Part shown: one piece after another, positions 15,776 through 23,471 of the stretch
Position numbering within the stretch: position 1 is the stretch's first letter
Layout: each line of letters begins with the position of its first letter
From: Kribbella steppae
Lineage (GTDB): Bacteria > Actinomycetota > Actinomycetes > Propionibacteriales > Kribbellaceae
Reading direction: 5' to 3'
DNA length: 64,000 nt
NCBI RefSeq assembly: GCF_004342025.1
Contig: NZ_SLWN01000015.1
Span: 124,001 to 188,000 of the forward strand
Made by a program: the position numbers and the translations under genes
The notes under the pieces: generated by a model
Database searches by the model: none
Told to the model about the DNA's origin: nothing
The model's input: the letters and a program-made list of their open reading frames with translations, nothing else

Positions 15776-17280
15776 GTGAGCCCTGCGGCGGCCTGGGCCT
15801 TGATGTAGTTGGGGATGTCGACCTGCTCGGCGACCTGCAGGGACGACGCGACGTCCATGCCGTCGATCAGCACGTGCTGGCGGAACACCTTGTACAGCGG
15901 GATGTCCCAGTACTCGGTGTTCTGGTAGTTCGTCACCACCGCGTTGTCACCCCAGTACACGGCCGAGGTGTCGATCCCCTGCAGCTGCGGCAACGCCGTA
16001 CCGAACGCGTTCACCACCGCATCCGTCTGCAGCACCGCCTTCACGCCGTACGACGAGATCCTGGTCTGGATCTCCTCCGAGACCAGGTACTTGATGATCT
16101 CGAGCGAGTTCTCCTTGTGCGCCGACTGCGGCGGGATGAAGGCGGCCCGGGCGTTCGGCTGGTAGATCGCGGTCGAGCCGCGCGACAGCACCGGCATCGA
16201 GGTGACGCCGATCTTCACGCTCTTGGCCCACTCGGAGTAGTCCTCGATGTCGTCTTCCTCGATGTAGAGGTCGTTCAGGGCGTAGGCGTTCAGCTTCGAC
16301 AGCGTGTGCACCGCCATCGCCAGGTGGCCGGGGAAGCTCATGTCGCCCTTGAAGAAGTCGTCCACGGTGGTGAACGTGTTGCCGGGCAGCATCAGGAACC
16401 GGTGCATGTTGTCGGCGACCCGCTTCCACTCCACCGACGTCAGGTTCACCTTGACGTCCTCGGGCGCCGGCTGCTCGCTGCTGCCGGGGACGAACGGGTA
16501 GAGCCCGACCTGGTTCAGCGCCAGGTAGTTGTCCGGGTGCTGCATGAAGCCCTTGTAGTGGTCGATCCCGTCGTTGCGGGTCAGCGTCTTCGCGGTCTTG
16601 TAGATGTCGTCGTACGTCGACCCGACCCGCGGGTACCGGACCCCGAACTTGTCGAAGATCAGCTTGTTGTAGAGCAGCACGTGCTCGTCGATGAACACCG
16701 GTACGCCGTACAGGCCGCCGTCGGAGCGCGACTTGACCAGCTCGACCGTGCCCAGGTTCAGCGCGGACAGGTCGATCCCGGCCTGCTGGACCATCGACGT
16801 CATGTCCTGGACCCAGCCGAGCGGCTCCAGGTCGCGGTCGATCCGGGTCCGCGGGTCCTCGATGATCAGGTCCGGCACCCGGCCGGCCTTGGCGATGTCC
16901 TCGTACCGGATCGGGTAGTCCCAGGTCGCGTACTTGATCTTCACATTCGGGAACTTGGCCCGGATCGCGTCGCCGAACACGGTGTCGAAGTACCGCGTCG
17001 CCTCCCGGCCCTCGTCGTCACCGCCGAGCTCGAACGGCTTGAAGTTCACGGCGAAGATGAACAGTTCGTCGTCGTCCACCGAGAACGGCTTGCCGTACCG
17101 GTTCGGGATGTCCACGGTGCCGGCCGCGGACCGCGCACCCGCGCGCGGGACGGCGGACGTGGAGCTGGTGGTCGCCGCGGCGGCGGTGCCGGGCAGCCCG
17201 GCGCCGAGGGCGGCGAGACCACCCAGCAGGGCACCGTTCCGCACGAACCCGCGACGGGACATACCTTGGTTGTCAGACAT
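15769..17280 (-). CDS. Extracellular solute-binding protein, family 1 type, Tat-exported
   Basis: The 503-residue protein begins with a twin-arginine signal (SRRGFVRNGALLGGLAALGA, then an AAA region), followed by an alpha/beta solute-binding fold of the carbohydrate family 1 type (FGVRYPRVGSTYDDIYKTAK, GLYGVPVFIDEHVLLYNK). No lipobox Cys follows the signal, so anchoring is uncertain. It should bind an oligosaccharide for import. Oddly, no sugar-type (CUT1) permeases accompany it; the neighbouring permeases are of the peptide type and have their own binding protein. Start ATG 17280 is chosen because it directly precedes the signal and has AAAGG upstream. It follows the ATPase gene by 28 bp in the same operon. 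Confidence 0.85.
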   Translation of the reverse strand: MSDNQGMSRRGFVRNGALLGGLAALGAGLPGTAAAATTSSTSAVPRAGARSAAGTVDIPNRYGKPFSVDDDELFIFAVNFKPFELGGDDEGREATRYFDTVFGDAIRAKFPNVKIKYATWDYPIRYEDIAKAGRVPDLIIEDPRTRIDRDLEPLGWVQDMTSMVQQAGIDLSALNLGTVELVKSRSDGGLYGVPVFIDEHVLLYNKLIFDKFGVRYPRVGSTYDDIYKTAKTLTRNDGIDHYKGFMQHPDNYLALNQVGLYPFVPGSSEQPAPEDVKVNLTSVEWKRVADNMHRFLMLPGNTFTTVDDFFKGDMSFPGHLAMAVHTLSKLNAYALNDLYIEEDDIEDYSEWAKSVKIGVTSMPVLSRGSTAIYQPNARAAFIPPQSAHKENSLEIIKYLVSEEIQTRISSYGVKAVLQTDAVVNAFGTALPQLQGIDTSAVYWGDNAVVTNYQNTEYWDIPLYKVFRQHVLIDGMDVASSLQVAEQVDIPNYIKAQAAAGLTW

Positions 17281-17308
17281 GCTGGACCTTTCGTAAGGGG
17301 CGGTGGTG

Positions 17309-18316
17309 TCAGGCAGGGACGGCTGCGGTGACACCCTTCAGATCGAGCTGCTCAGCGAAGTGACAGGCGACCCGGCGGCCACCGACTTCGCGCAGCTGCG
17401 GAACTTCGGTGCGGCAGCGCTCCTCGGCGTAGCCGCAGCGCGGACTGAACGGACAGCCGGGCGGCACCTTGGACGGGTCCGCGATCTCGCCGCGCAGCAT
17501 GATCCGCGATCGCTTGCCGCGCGACGCGGGATCAGGATCGGGTACGGCGCTCAGCAGCGCCTCGGTGTACGGGTGGAGTGGCTTGCTGTACAACTCGTCG
17601 GTCGAAGCGCTCTCGACCAGCTTGCCGACATACATCACCGCGACGTCGTCGGCGACATGCTCGACGATGCCGAGGTCATGGGAAACGAACAGGTAGGTGA
17701 GACCGGACTCTTCCTGCAGGTCCTTCAGCAGGTTGAGGATCTGGGCCCGGACCGACACGTCGAGCGCACTGACCGCTTCATCCGCGACCACCAGCCGCGG
17801 ATCGGTCGCCAGTGCCCGCGCGATCACCACGCGCTGCCGCTCACCACCGCTGAAGGCATGCGGGTAGCGATGCGCGTACTCCGCTCGCAGTCCGACTCGC
17901 TTGAGCAGCTCGGCGACCTTGTCGTCGATATCGTCGCGGGAACCACGCTCCTGGACCCGCAACGGTTCGGCGATGATGTCGCGCAGCGTCTTGCGCGGGT
18001 TGAGTGACGAGTGCGGGTCCTGGAAGATCAGGCGCACTTGCGCCCGATAAGGCTTCAGCTCCCTCTCGGACAGCTTGGCCAGGTCCACGCCGTCGTAGTG
18101 GATGCTGCCCGACGTCGGTTCGTACGCCCGAACGATGCACCGGCCGAGCGTCGTCTTGCCGCAGCCCGACTCCCCCACCAGCCCGAGCGTCCGCCCTGCC
18201 TTGATCGACAGGTCGACACCGTCGACCGCCTTCACCACGCCGCGGCTCCGGCCGAAGAACCCGGTGTGCAACGGGAAGTGCATGGTCAGGCCGTTGGTCG
18301 TCAGCAGATCGCTCAT
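17309..18316 (-). CDS. ABC importer ATPase, DppF/OppF type
   Basis: The 335-residue nucleotide-binding subunit has Walker A GESGCGKTT, Q-loop LIFQDPHSSLNP, signature FSGGERQRV and Walker B LVVADEAVSALD, then the C-terminal oligopeptide/dipeptide extension with a Cys cluster (CPFSPRCGYAEERC) that in this subfamily can bind an iron-sulfur cluster. It would pair with the adjacent DppD-like ATPase. The start ATG 18316 overlaps the upstream stop as ATGA. Peptide-type transporters in actinobacterial plant-polysaccharide loci often carry oligosaccharides, which is the likely cargo here. Confidence 0.92.
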   Translation of the reverse strand: MSDLLTTNGLTMHFPLHTGFFGRSRGVVKAVDGVDLSIKAGRTLGLVGESGCGKTTLGRCIVRAYEPTSGSIHYDGVDLAKLSERELKPYRAQVRLIFQDPHSSLNPRKTLRDIIAEPLRVQERGSRDDIDDKVAELLKRVGLRAEYAHRYPHAFSGGERQRVVIARALATDPRLVVADEAVSALDVSVRAQILNLLKDLQEESGLTYLFVSHDLGIVEHVADDVAVMYVGKLVESASTDELYSKPLHPYTEALLSAVPDPDPASRGKRSRIMLRGEIADPSKVPPGCPFSPRCGYAEERCRTEVPQLREVGGRRVACHFAEQLDLKGVTAAVPA

Positions 18317-19314
18317 CGTTCCTCCTCGCCGTACAGCAGGCAGGCAACGTCGATGTCGTCGCTCCGCACCCGCGTCGGCACGGTCAGGTCGCACTTGCCG
18401 GCCATGAACGCGTCACACCGCGGATGGAACCGGCAGCCCGACGGTCGTTCGTACGGCGGCGGCACAGTCCCGCGTACGGCGGCCAACCGGGCCTGACCGC
18501 GTTGCCCGAGCCGCGGCACCGATCGGACCAGCGCCTGGGTGTACGGATGTTTGGGTTCGCTCAGCACCGACGCGGCCGGACCGTGTTCGACCACCTCGCC
18601 GAGGTACATCACGGCCACCTCGTCGGCGACCTGCGCGGCCACACCGAGGTCGTGGGTGATCAGCATGATCGCCATGCCGAGCTCGTCCTGGAGATCCTGC
18701 AGCAGGTCGAGGATCTGCGCCTGGGTGGTCACGTCCAGCGCGGTCGTCGGCTCGTCCGCGATCAGCAACCGCGGCCGGCAGGACAGCGCCATCGCGATCA
18801 TCGCTCGTTGCCGCATGCCACCACTGAGCTCGAACGGGTACGAGTCCACCCGGCGCTTCGGGTCCGGGATTCCGACCCGGGCGAGGAACTCGATCGCGCG
18901 TTCGCGCGCCTCGACCTTGCCGACGTTGTCGTGCAGCCGGATCGCCTCGATGATCTGGTTGCCGATCGTGTGGACCAGGCTGAGCGAGGCCATCGGCTCC
19001 TGGAACACCATCGCGATCTCCGACCACCGCACCTCCCGCAGCCGCTTGTCCTTCGCGGCCAGCAGATCCAACGGCTCGTCGGAAGGCTGGTCGCCGTACA
19101 GGAGGATCTGGCCGCTGACGATCCGGGCCGGGCGTTCGACCAGGCGCAGGATGGAGCGTGCGGTGACGCTCTTGCCGCACCCCGACTCCCCGACCACGGC
19201 CAGCGTGCGACCCCGTGGGACGGTCAGACTCACACCGTCGACGGCTTTGACCACCCCGTCCTCGAGCTCGAAATGCGTCCGGAGGTCGCGGACTTCCAAC
19301 AAAGGCTGAGCCAT
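18313..19314 (-). CDS. ABC importer ATPase, DppD/OppD type
   Basis: The 333-residue ATPase has Walker A GESGCGKSV, Q-loop MVFQEPMASLSL, signature LSGGMRQRA, Walker B LLIADEPTTALD, switch His in LITHDLGV, and the C-terminal peptide-transporter domain with Cys residues (CRFHPRCDAFMAGKC). It forms the heterodimeric motor with the downstream DppF-like protein. It begins 12 bp after the permease stop, within the same operon. Confidence 0.92.
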   Translation of the reverse strand: MAQPLLEVRDLRTHFELEDGVVKAVDGVSLTVPRGRTLAVVGESGCGKSVTARSILRLVERPARIVSGQILLYGDQPSDEPLDLLAAKDKRLREVRWSEIAMVFQEPMASLSLVHTIGNQIIEAIRLHDNVGKVEARERAIEFLARVGIPDPKRRVDSYPFELSGGMRQRAMIAMALSCRPRLLIADEPTTALDVTTQAQILDLLQDLQDELGMAIMLITHDLGVAAQVADEVAVMYLGEVVEHGPAASVLSEPKHPYTQALVRSVPRLGQRGQARLAAVRGTVPPPYERPSGCRFHPRCDAFMAGKCDLTVPTRVRSDDIDVACLLYGEEER

Positions 19315-19326
19315 TGGAGTGTGCTC

Positions 19327-20469
19327 CTACTTGTAGGGATCCGCGGCGTCGCGGAGGCCGTCGCCGACGAAGTTCATGGCCAGTACGACGACCACGACGG
19401 CGAGACCCGGCGCGAGCAGCCAGGGGGCGGTGGCGACCGCACGGATGTTCTGCGCGCCTTCGAGCAGCACACCCCAACTGACGGCCGGTGCCTGCAGGCC
19501 CAGGCCGAGGAAGCTCAGGCTGGTCTCGCCGAGGATCATCCGCGGGACCGCCATCGACACCGACGCGATGATGTGGCTGGCGAACGACGGCACCATGTGG
19601 CCGACGATGATCCCGCCGCGACTGACCCCGTCCAGTTGCGCCGCCATCACGAAGTCCTCCTCGCGCAGGCTGAGGAACCGGCCGCGGACGTCGCGGGCCA
19701 GTCCGGTCCAGCCGATCAGCGAGAGGATCACCGTGATCGCGAAGTATCTGGTCAGTGGCCCCCAACTGTTGGGCAAGGCCGCCGACAACGCCATCCACAA
19801 CGGCAGTGTCGGGATCGACATGATGAACTCGATGATGCGCTGGATCGCATTGTCGATCGGACCGCCGAAGTACCCGGAGATGCCGCCGATCAGGATGCCG
19901 AGGATGAAGCTGGCGAAGACACCGACCAGGCCGATCGACAGCGACACCCGGGCACCGTGGATCAGCCGGGACAACAGGTCGCGGCCGGACTGGTCGGCAC
20001 CGAGCAGGAAGAACGGGTCGCCGGCCTTGGTCGGTCCGATCAGATGGATGTCGGACGGGATCAGGCCGAGGACCTTGTACTCGTCACCGCGGACGAACAG
20101 GCCGACGTCGACGATCTTGTTCTTGTCGACCGTGAAGGTCTGCTCGAACGTCTCCTGGTTCCGGGTGGAGGAGTACCCGTAGACGAACATGCCGTGCTCG
20201 GTGGAGATGTGCACCCGCTGCGGCGGCGCGTACGGCAGGGACGTGTGGGCCGAATCGCTGGCCGCCGGCGCGAAGAAGCCCGAGAAGACCGCGATGAAGT
20301 AGATCGGGACCAGCACGATCAGCCCGATCAACGCCAGCCTGTGCTTGCGGAACTGGCGCCACATCAGCCGCCACTGCGGCAGCGCGCCGTGGTCCCGCAG
20401 GCTCTTCACGACCTCCGGGCCGGCCTCGTGCTGTGTGTCCGGTTCGACGGTCTCTGTCTGCTGAAGCAT
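19327..20469 (-). CDS. ABC importer permease, DppC/OppC type
   Basis: The 380-residue membrane protein has a cytoplasmic N-terminus and a first helix near residues 48-70 (LALIGLIVLVPIYFIAVFSG), a large external loop, then five more helices with the permease motif region near DGVSRGGIIVGHMVPSF. The external loop is longer than in textbook DppC, which is common in sugar-associated versions. It forms the channel with the DppB-like permease, 6 bp upstream in the operon. Confidence 0.9.
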   Translation of the reverse strand: MLQQTETVEPDTQHEAGPEVVKSLRDHGALPQWRLMWRQFRKHRLALIGLIVLVPIYFIAVFSGFFAPAASDSAHTSLPYAPPQRVHISTEHGMFVYGYSSTRNQETFEQTFTVDKNKIVDVGLFVRGDEYKVLGLIPSDIHLIGPTKAGDPFFLLGADQSGRDLLSRLIHGARVSLSIGLVGVFASFILGILIGGISGYFGGPIDNAIQRIIEFIMSIPTLPLWMALSAALPNSWGPLTRYFAITVILSLIGWTGLARDVRGRFLSLREEDFVMAAQLDGVSRGGIIVGHMVPSFASHIIASVSMAVPRMILGETSLSFLGLGLQAPAVSWGVLLEGAQNIRAVATAPWLLAPGLAVVVVVLAMNFVGDGLRDAADPYK

Positions 20470-20475
20470 CCGGGC

Positions 20476-21474
20476 CTATCCCTTCGACAGCCGGTGGCGG
20501 ATCCGCGGGTCCCACCAGGCCAGTGCGAGGTCGCTGAGCATCGTGCCGATCACCGTCAGCGCGCTGAGGATGAGGACGAAGCTGCCGACCAGGTACATGT
20601 CCTGGCTCTTCACCGCGCCGAGCAGCAGCGGGCCGCTGGTCGGCAGGCTCATCACGACCGACACGATCGTCTCGCCGCTGATCAGACCGGGCAGCAACCA
20701 GCCGACCGTGCTGAAGAACGGGCTGAGCGACATCCGGACCGGGTACTTGAGCAGCAACTTCCACTCCGGCAACCCCTTGGCTCGAGCGGTCGCGACGTAC
20801 GGCCTGTGCAACTCGTCGAGCAGATTGGCCCGGGTTATTCGGATCAGCCCGGCTGTGCCGGCCACGCCGACCACGACTATTGGCACCCAGAGGTGCGATA
20901 TCAGGTCGAGTAGCTTGCCCAGGTTCCAGGCGGCGTCGGCGTACTCGGGTGAGAACAGTCCGCCGACGCTCTGGCCGAAGTACCGGAACCCGACGTACAT
21001 CATCACCAGCGCGAGCATGAACTCCGGCACGGCCATCCCGATGAAGCCGAGGAAGGACGCAAGATAGTCACCGGGCGAGTACTGCCGCAGCGCGCTGTAG
21101 ATGCCGATCGGGAACGCGATCGACCAGACGAACAGCAGACTGCCGATCGACAGCAGGATCGAGAGCAGCACCCGGTTGCCGATCAGGCTGGCCACCGACT
21201 GGTTCCAGGCGAACGACTGACCGAGGTCGCCGTGCAGGACCACGCCGGAGATCCAGGTCCAGTACTGCACCAGGAACGGTTTGTCCAAGCCGTAGTGCCG
21301 TTTGAGCTCGGCGATCTGCGAGTCCGGGATGTCCTGGCCGCGGGCCTCGGCGTTCGCGATGACCGTGGAGGTGTAGTCGCCCGGCGGCAGCTTGATGACG
21401 ACGAAGGTGACGAACGAGATCGCCGCCAGGGTCACCACCATCCAGAGCAGCCGCCGGGCGAGGTAGCGCAGCAT
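20476..21474 (-). CDS. ABC importer permease, DppB/OppB type
   Basis: The 332-residue permease begins with the typical MLRYLARRLLWMVVTLAAIS membrane helix and ends with the binding-protein-dependent transport domain (ATARAKGLPEWKLLLKYPVR, the EAA-type coupling loop). Its ATG lies immediately after the TAG of the solute-binding protein gene with no spacer, so translation is probably coupled. Confidence 0.92.
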   Translation of the reverse strand: MLRYLARRLLWMVVTLAAISFVTFVVIKLPPGDYTSTVIANAEARGQDIPDSQIAELKRHYGLDKPFLVQYWTWISGVVLHGDLGQSFAWNQSVASLIGNRVLLSILLSIGSLLFVWSIAFPIGIYSALRQYSPGDYLASFLGFIGMAVPEFMLALVMMYVGFRYFGQSVGGLFSPEYADAAWNLGKLLDLISHLWVPIVVVGVAGTAGLIRITRANLLDELHRPYVATARAKGLPEWKLLLKYPVRMSLSPFFSTVGWLLPGLISGETIVSVVMSLPTSGPLLLGAVKSQDMYLVGSFVLILSALTVIGTMLSDLALAWWDPRIRHRLSKG

Positions 21475-23460
21475 CTACTGTCCGATCGCGAACTGCTCGG
21501 GGTGGACGATGCCGGGGGCAACGGCCTCGATCATCTTCTCCGGCACGTTGTGGAAGTCGTTCTTCGCGACGCCGTAGGTGTTCGGGACGCTGCTGAGGCC
21601 GATGTAGTAGAACTGGTCGGCCGCGATCTGCAGGATCTGCTTGCCCAGTTCGAGGGTCTTCGCCGGGTCCGGCTCCTCCCGGCCCTTGGTGAACAGCTCG
21701 AGCTGCTTCTTGACCTCGGCCGGCGGCTCGACACCTTCCTCGCCGTCGGACTGGTACCACTGCGCCCAGCCGATGCCGTACCGCGCACTGCCGTCATTGG
21801 TCGGCACCCAGTAGTGGTCACCGCCGGTGCCGGTCGGCAGCACGAAGGTGCCGCCGGTCCACGTCCCGGCGTCGTGGTCGTTGGCCTTGACCCGTTCCTT
21901 GGCGAGGTCCTCGCTGACGGCCTGGGTCCGCAACTCGACGCCGACGGCACGCCAGCGCTTCTTCACGAACTCGATCGCCTCGACGTGGTCCGGGAACGAC
22001 TCGCTGACCAGGACGGTCACCGACACCGGCTTGCCGTCCGCACCCAGCCGCCGGCCGTCCGCGGCCTTCTTCAGCCCGGCCTTGTCGAGGTGCTCGTTCG
22101 CCTTGGCCTCGTCGAACTCGAGGTACTGCGTGGCGAGCTGTTCGTTGTAGTACGGCGAATCCTTGGGGGGAGCGCAGTTCCACGGCTCGCCCTGACCGGC
22201 GTACACCGCGTCGATGATCTCCTTGCGGTTGATCGCGTGTGACAGGCCGATCCGGAAGTCCTTGTTCGCGAACAGCGCCCGCTTGACCGGGTTCTTGTGG
22301 GTCTGGTTGATGCCGATGATCATCGTGTTGGTCAGCTGGGTCGGCACCTCGAAGATCCGGTAGGCGCCCTTCTCCCGGTTCTGCGCCACCACCGGCTTGT
22401 TCTGCGGCGTGCCGAAGTTGCGGTACTGCATGCCGAACTCGCCGTTCATCACCTTGAGCAGCTCGACCTGCGCGTCCTGGACGACCTCGACCCGGCAGGC
22501 GTCGATGTAGGGCAGCTGCCGGCCCGCGTCGTCGACCTTCCAGTAGTACGGGTTCCGGGTCAGGGTGACCGCGGAGCCCTTGCCCAGCGGGGTGGTCACC
22601 TTCCACGGCGCGAGCGTCGGCTGGTCCGGGTTCGTCCACGGGTTCTGCTTCTGCGCGAACAGGTCGGCCCAGCTGCCGACGCCGGCCTTCTTCGCCAGCG
22701 CGTTCGCGTTCGGGTTGTACTTGAGGTGGAACTGCTGGAAGTAGTGCTTCGGCAGCAGCATCCCGTACGCGCCCTCGCGCAGGAAGATGCCGTCGGCGAT
22801 CTGGATGATGAGCGACGGCTGCGGTGCGGTGTAGGTGAGTCTGACGGTCCGTTCGTCGACCTTCTCCATCTTCGCGATCTTGCCGGTGTCCGGCGAGGCG
22901 AAGGCGTCGTAGATCCCGTCCGGGTGCAGCCCGGCGTCACACTGCACCTCGAGCAGCGTGAACAGCATGTCGTCTGCGGTGCAGGGCTTGCCGTCGGACC
23001 ACTTCAGGCCCTCGCGGAGGGTGAAGGTGATCACCTTGCTCTCGGCATCGACCGTGAACTCGGCGACGTTCGCTTCCATCTCGTCGTACCCGGGCTTGCC
23101 GGTCTTGTCCGGCTTCCAGCGGACCAGGGGCTCGTAGGCCAGGGCGTTCCACAGCCACTGGGTGTCCTCCTGGGTCAGCATCGCCGAGCGCCAGGTCCCG
23201 CCGTACACCGCCTTGCCGGCCAGCGGTTTGATCACCGGTGGGTTCTTCGGCAGTCGCTCGGCCAGCGGCGGCAGGGTGCCCTTGTCCACCAGGGCCTTCA
23301 GCATCGGCGACTCCTGCTCACCGGCCGCGGCCACCTGCGCACCGGCGCCCGCGGGCTTGGTGTCGAAGAAGCTGCATCCGGGCACGGTGGCCGCGACCAG
23401 CATGCCGAGACCGCCCTGCAGCACCCGTCGCCGGTCGATCTTGCGTACGTCTCCTGACAT
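21475..23460 (-). CDS. Solute-binding lipoprotein, family 5 (peptide/oligosaccharide)
   Basis: The 661-residue protein opens with a twin-arginine signal (DRRRVLQGGLGMLVAATVPGC) in which the Cys of VPGC is a lipobox, so it is exported and lipid-anchored. The body has the family 5 fold, with FTLREGLKWSDGKPCTADD as the recognisable signature. It should capture the cargo for the adjacent permeases. In a pectin operon, oligogalacturonides or other oligosaccharides are more likely than peptides. The start ATG 23460 is chosen because it directly precedes the signal. Confidence 0.9.
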   Translation of the reverse strand: MSGDVRKIDRRRVLQGGLGMLVAATVPGCSFFDTKPAGAGAQVAAAGEQESPMLKALVDKGTLPPLAERLPKNPPVIKPLAGKAVYGGTWRSAMLTQEDTQWLWNALAYEPLVRWKPDKTGKPGYDEMEANVAEFTVDAESKVITFTLREGLKWSDGKPCTADDMLFTLLEVQCDAGLHPDGIYDAFASPDTGKIAKMEKVDERTVRLTYTAPQPSLIIQIADGIFLREGAYGMLLPKHYFQQFHLKYNPNANALAKKAGVGSWADLFAQKQNPWTNPDQPTLAPWKVTTPLGKGSAVTLTRNPYYWKVDDAGRQLPYIDACRVEVVQDAQVELLKVMNGEFGMQYRNFGTPQNKPVVAQNREKGAYRIFEVPTQLTNTMIIGINQTHKNPVKRALFANKDFRIGLSHAINRKEIIDAVYAGQGEPWNCAPPKDSPYYNEQLATQYLEFDEAKANEHLDKAGLKKAADGRRLGADGKPVSVTVLVSESFPDHVEAIEFVKKRWRAVGVELRTQAVSEDLAKERVKANDHDAGTWTGGTFVLPTGTGGDHYWVPTNDGSARYGIGWAQWYQSDGEEGVEPPAEVKKQLELFTKGREEPDPAKTLELGKQILQIAADQFYYIGLSSVPNTYGVAKNDFHNVPEKMIEAVAPGIVHPEQFAIGQ

Positions 23461-23471
23461 CGTCACTTTCC

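Noticed and set aside
18424..20913. 829-codon plus-strand frame opposite the ABC transporter genes
   Set aside because: It lies antisense to conserved ATPase and permease genes, has His/Gln/Arg-rich non-globular composition, and no ribosome site.
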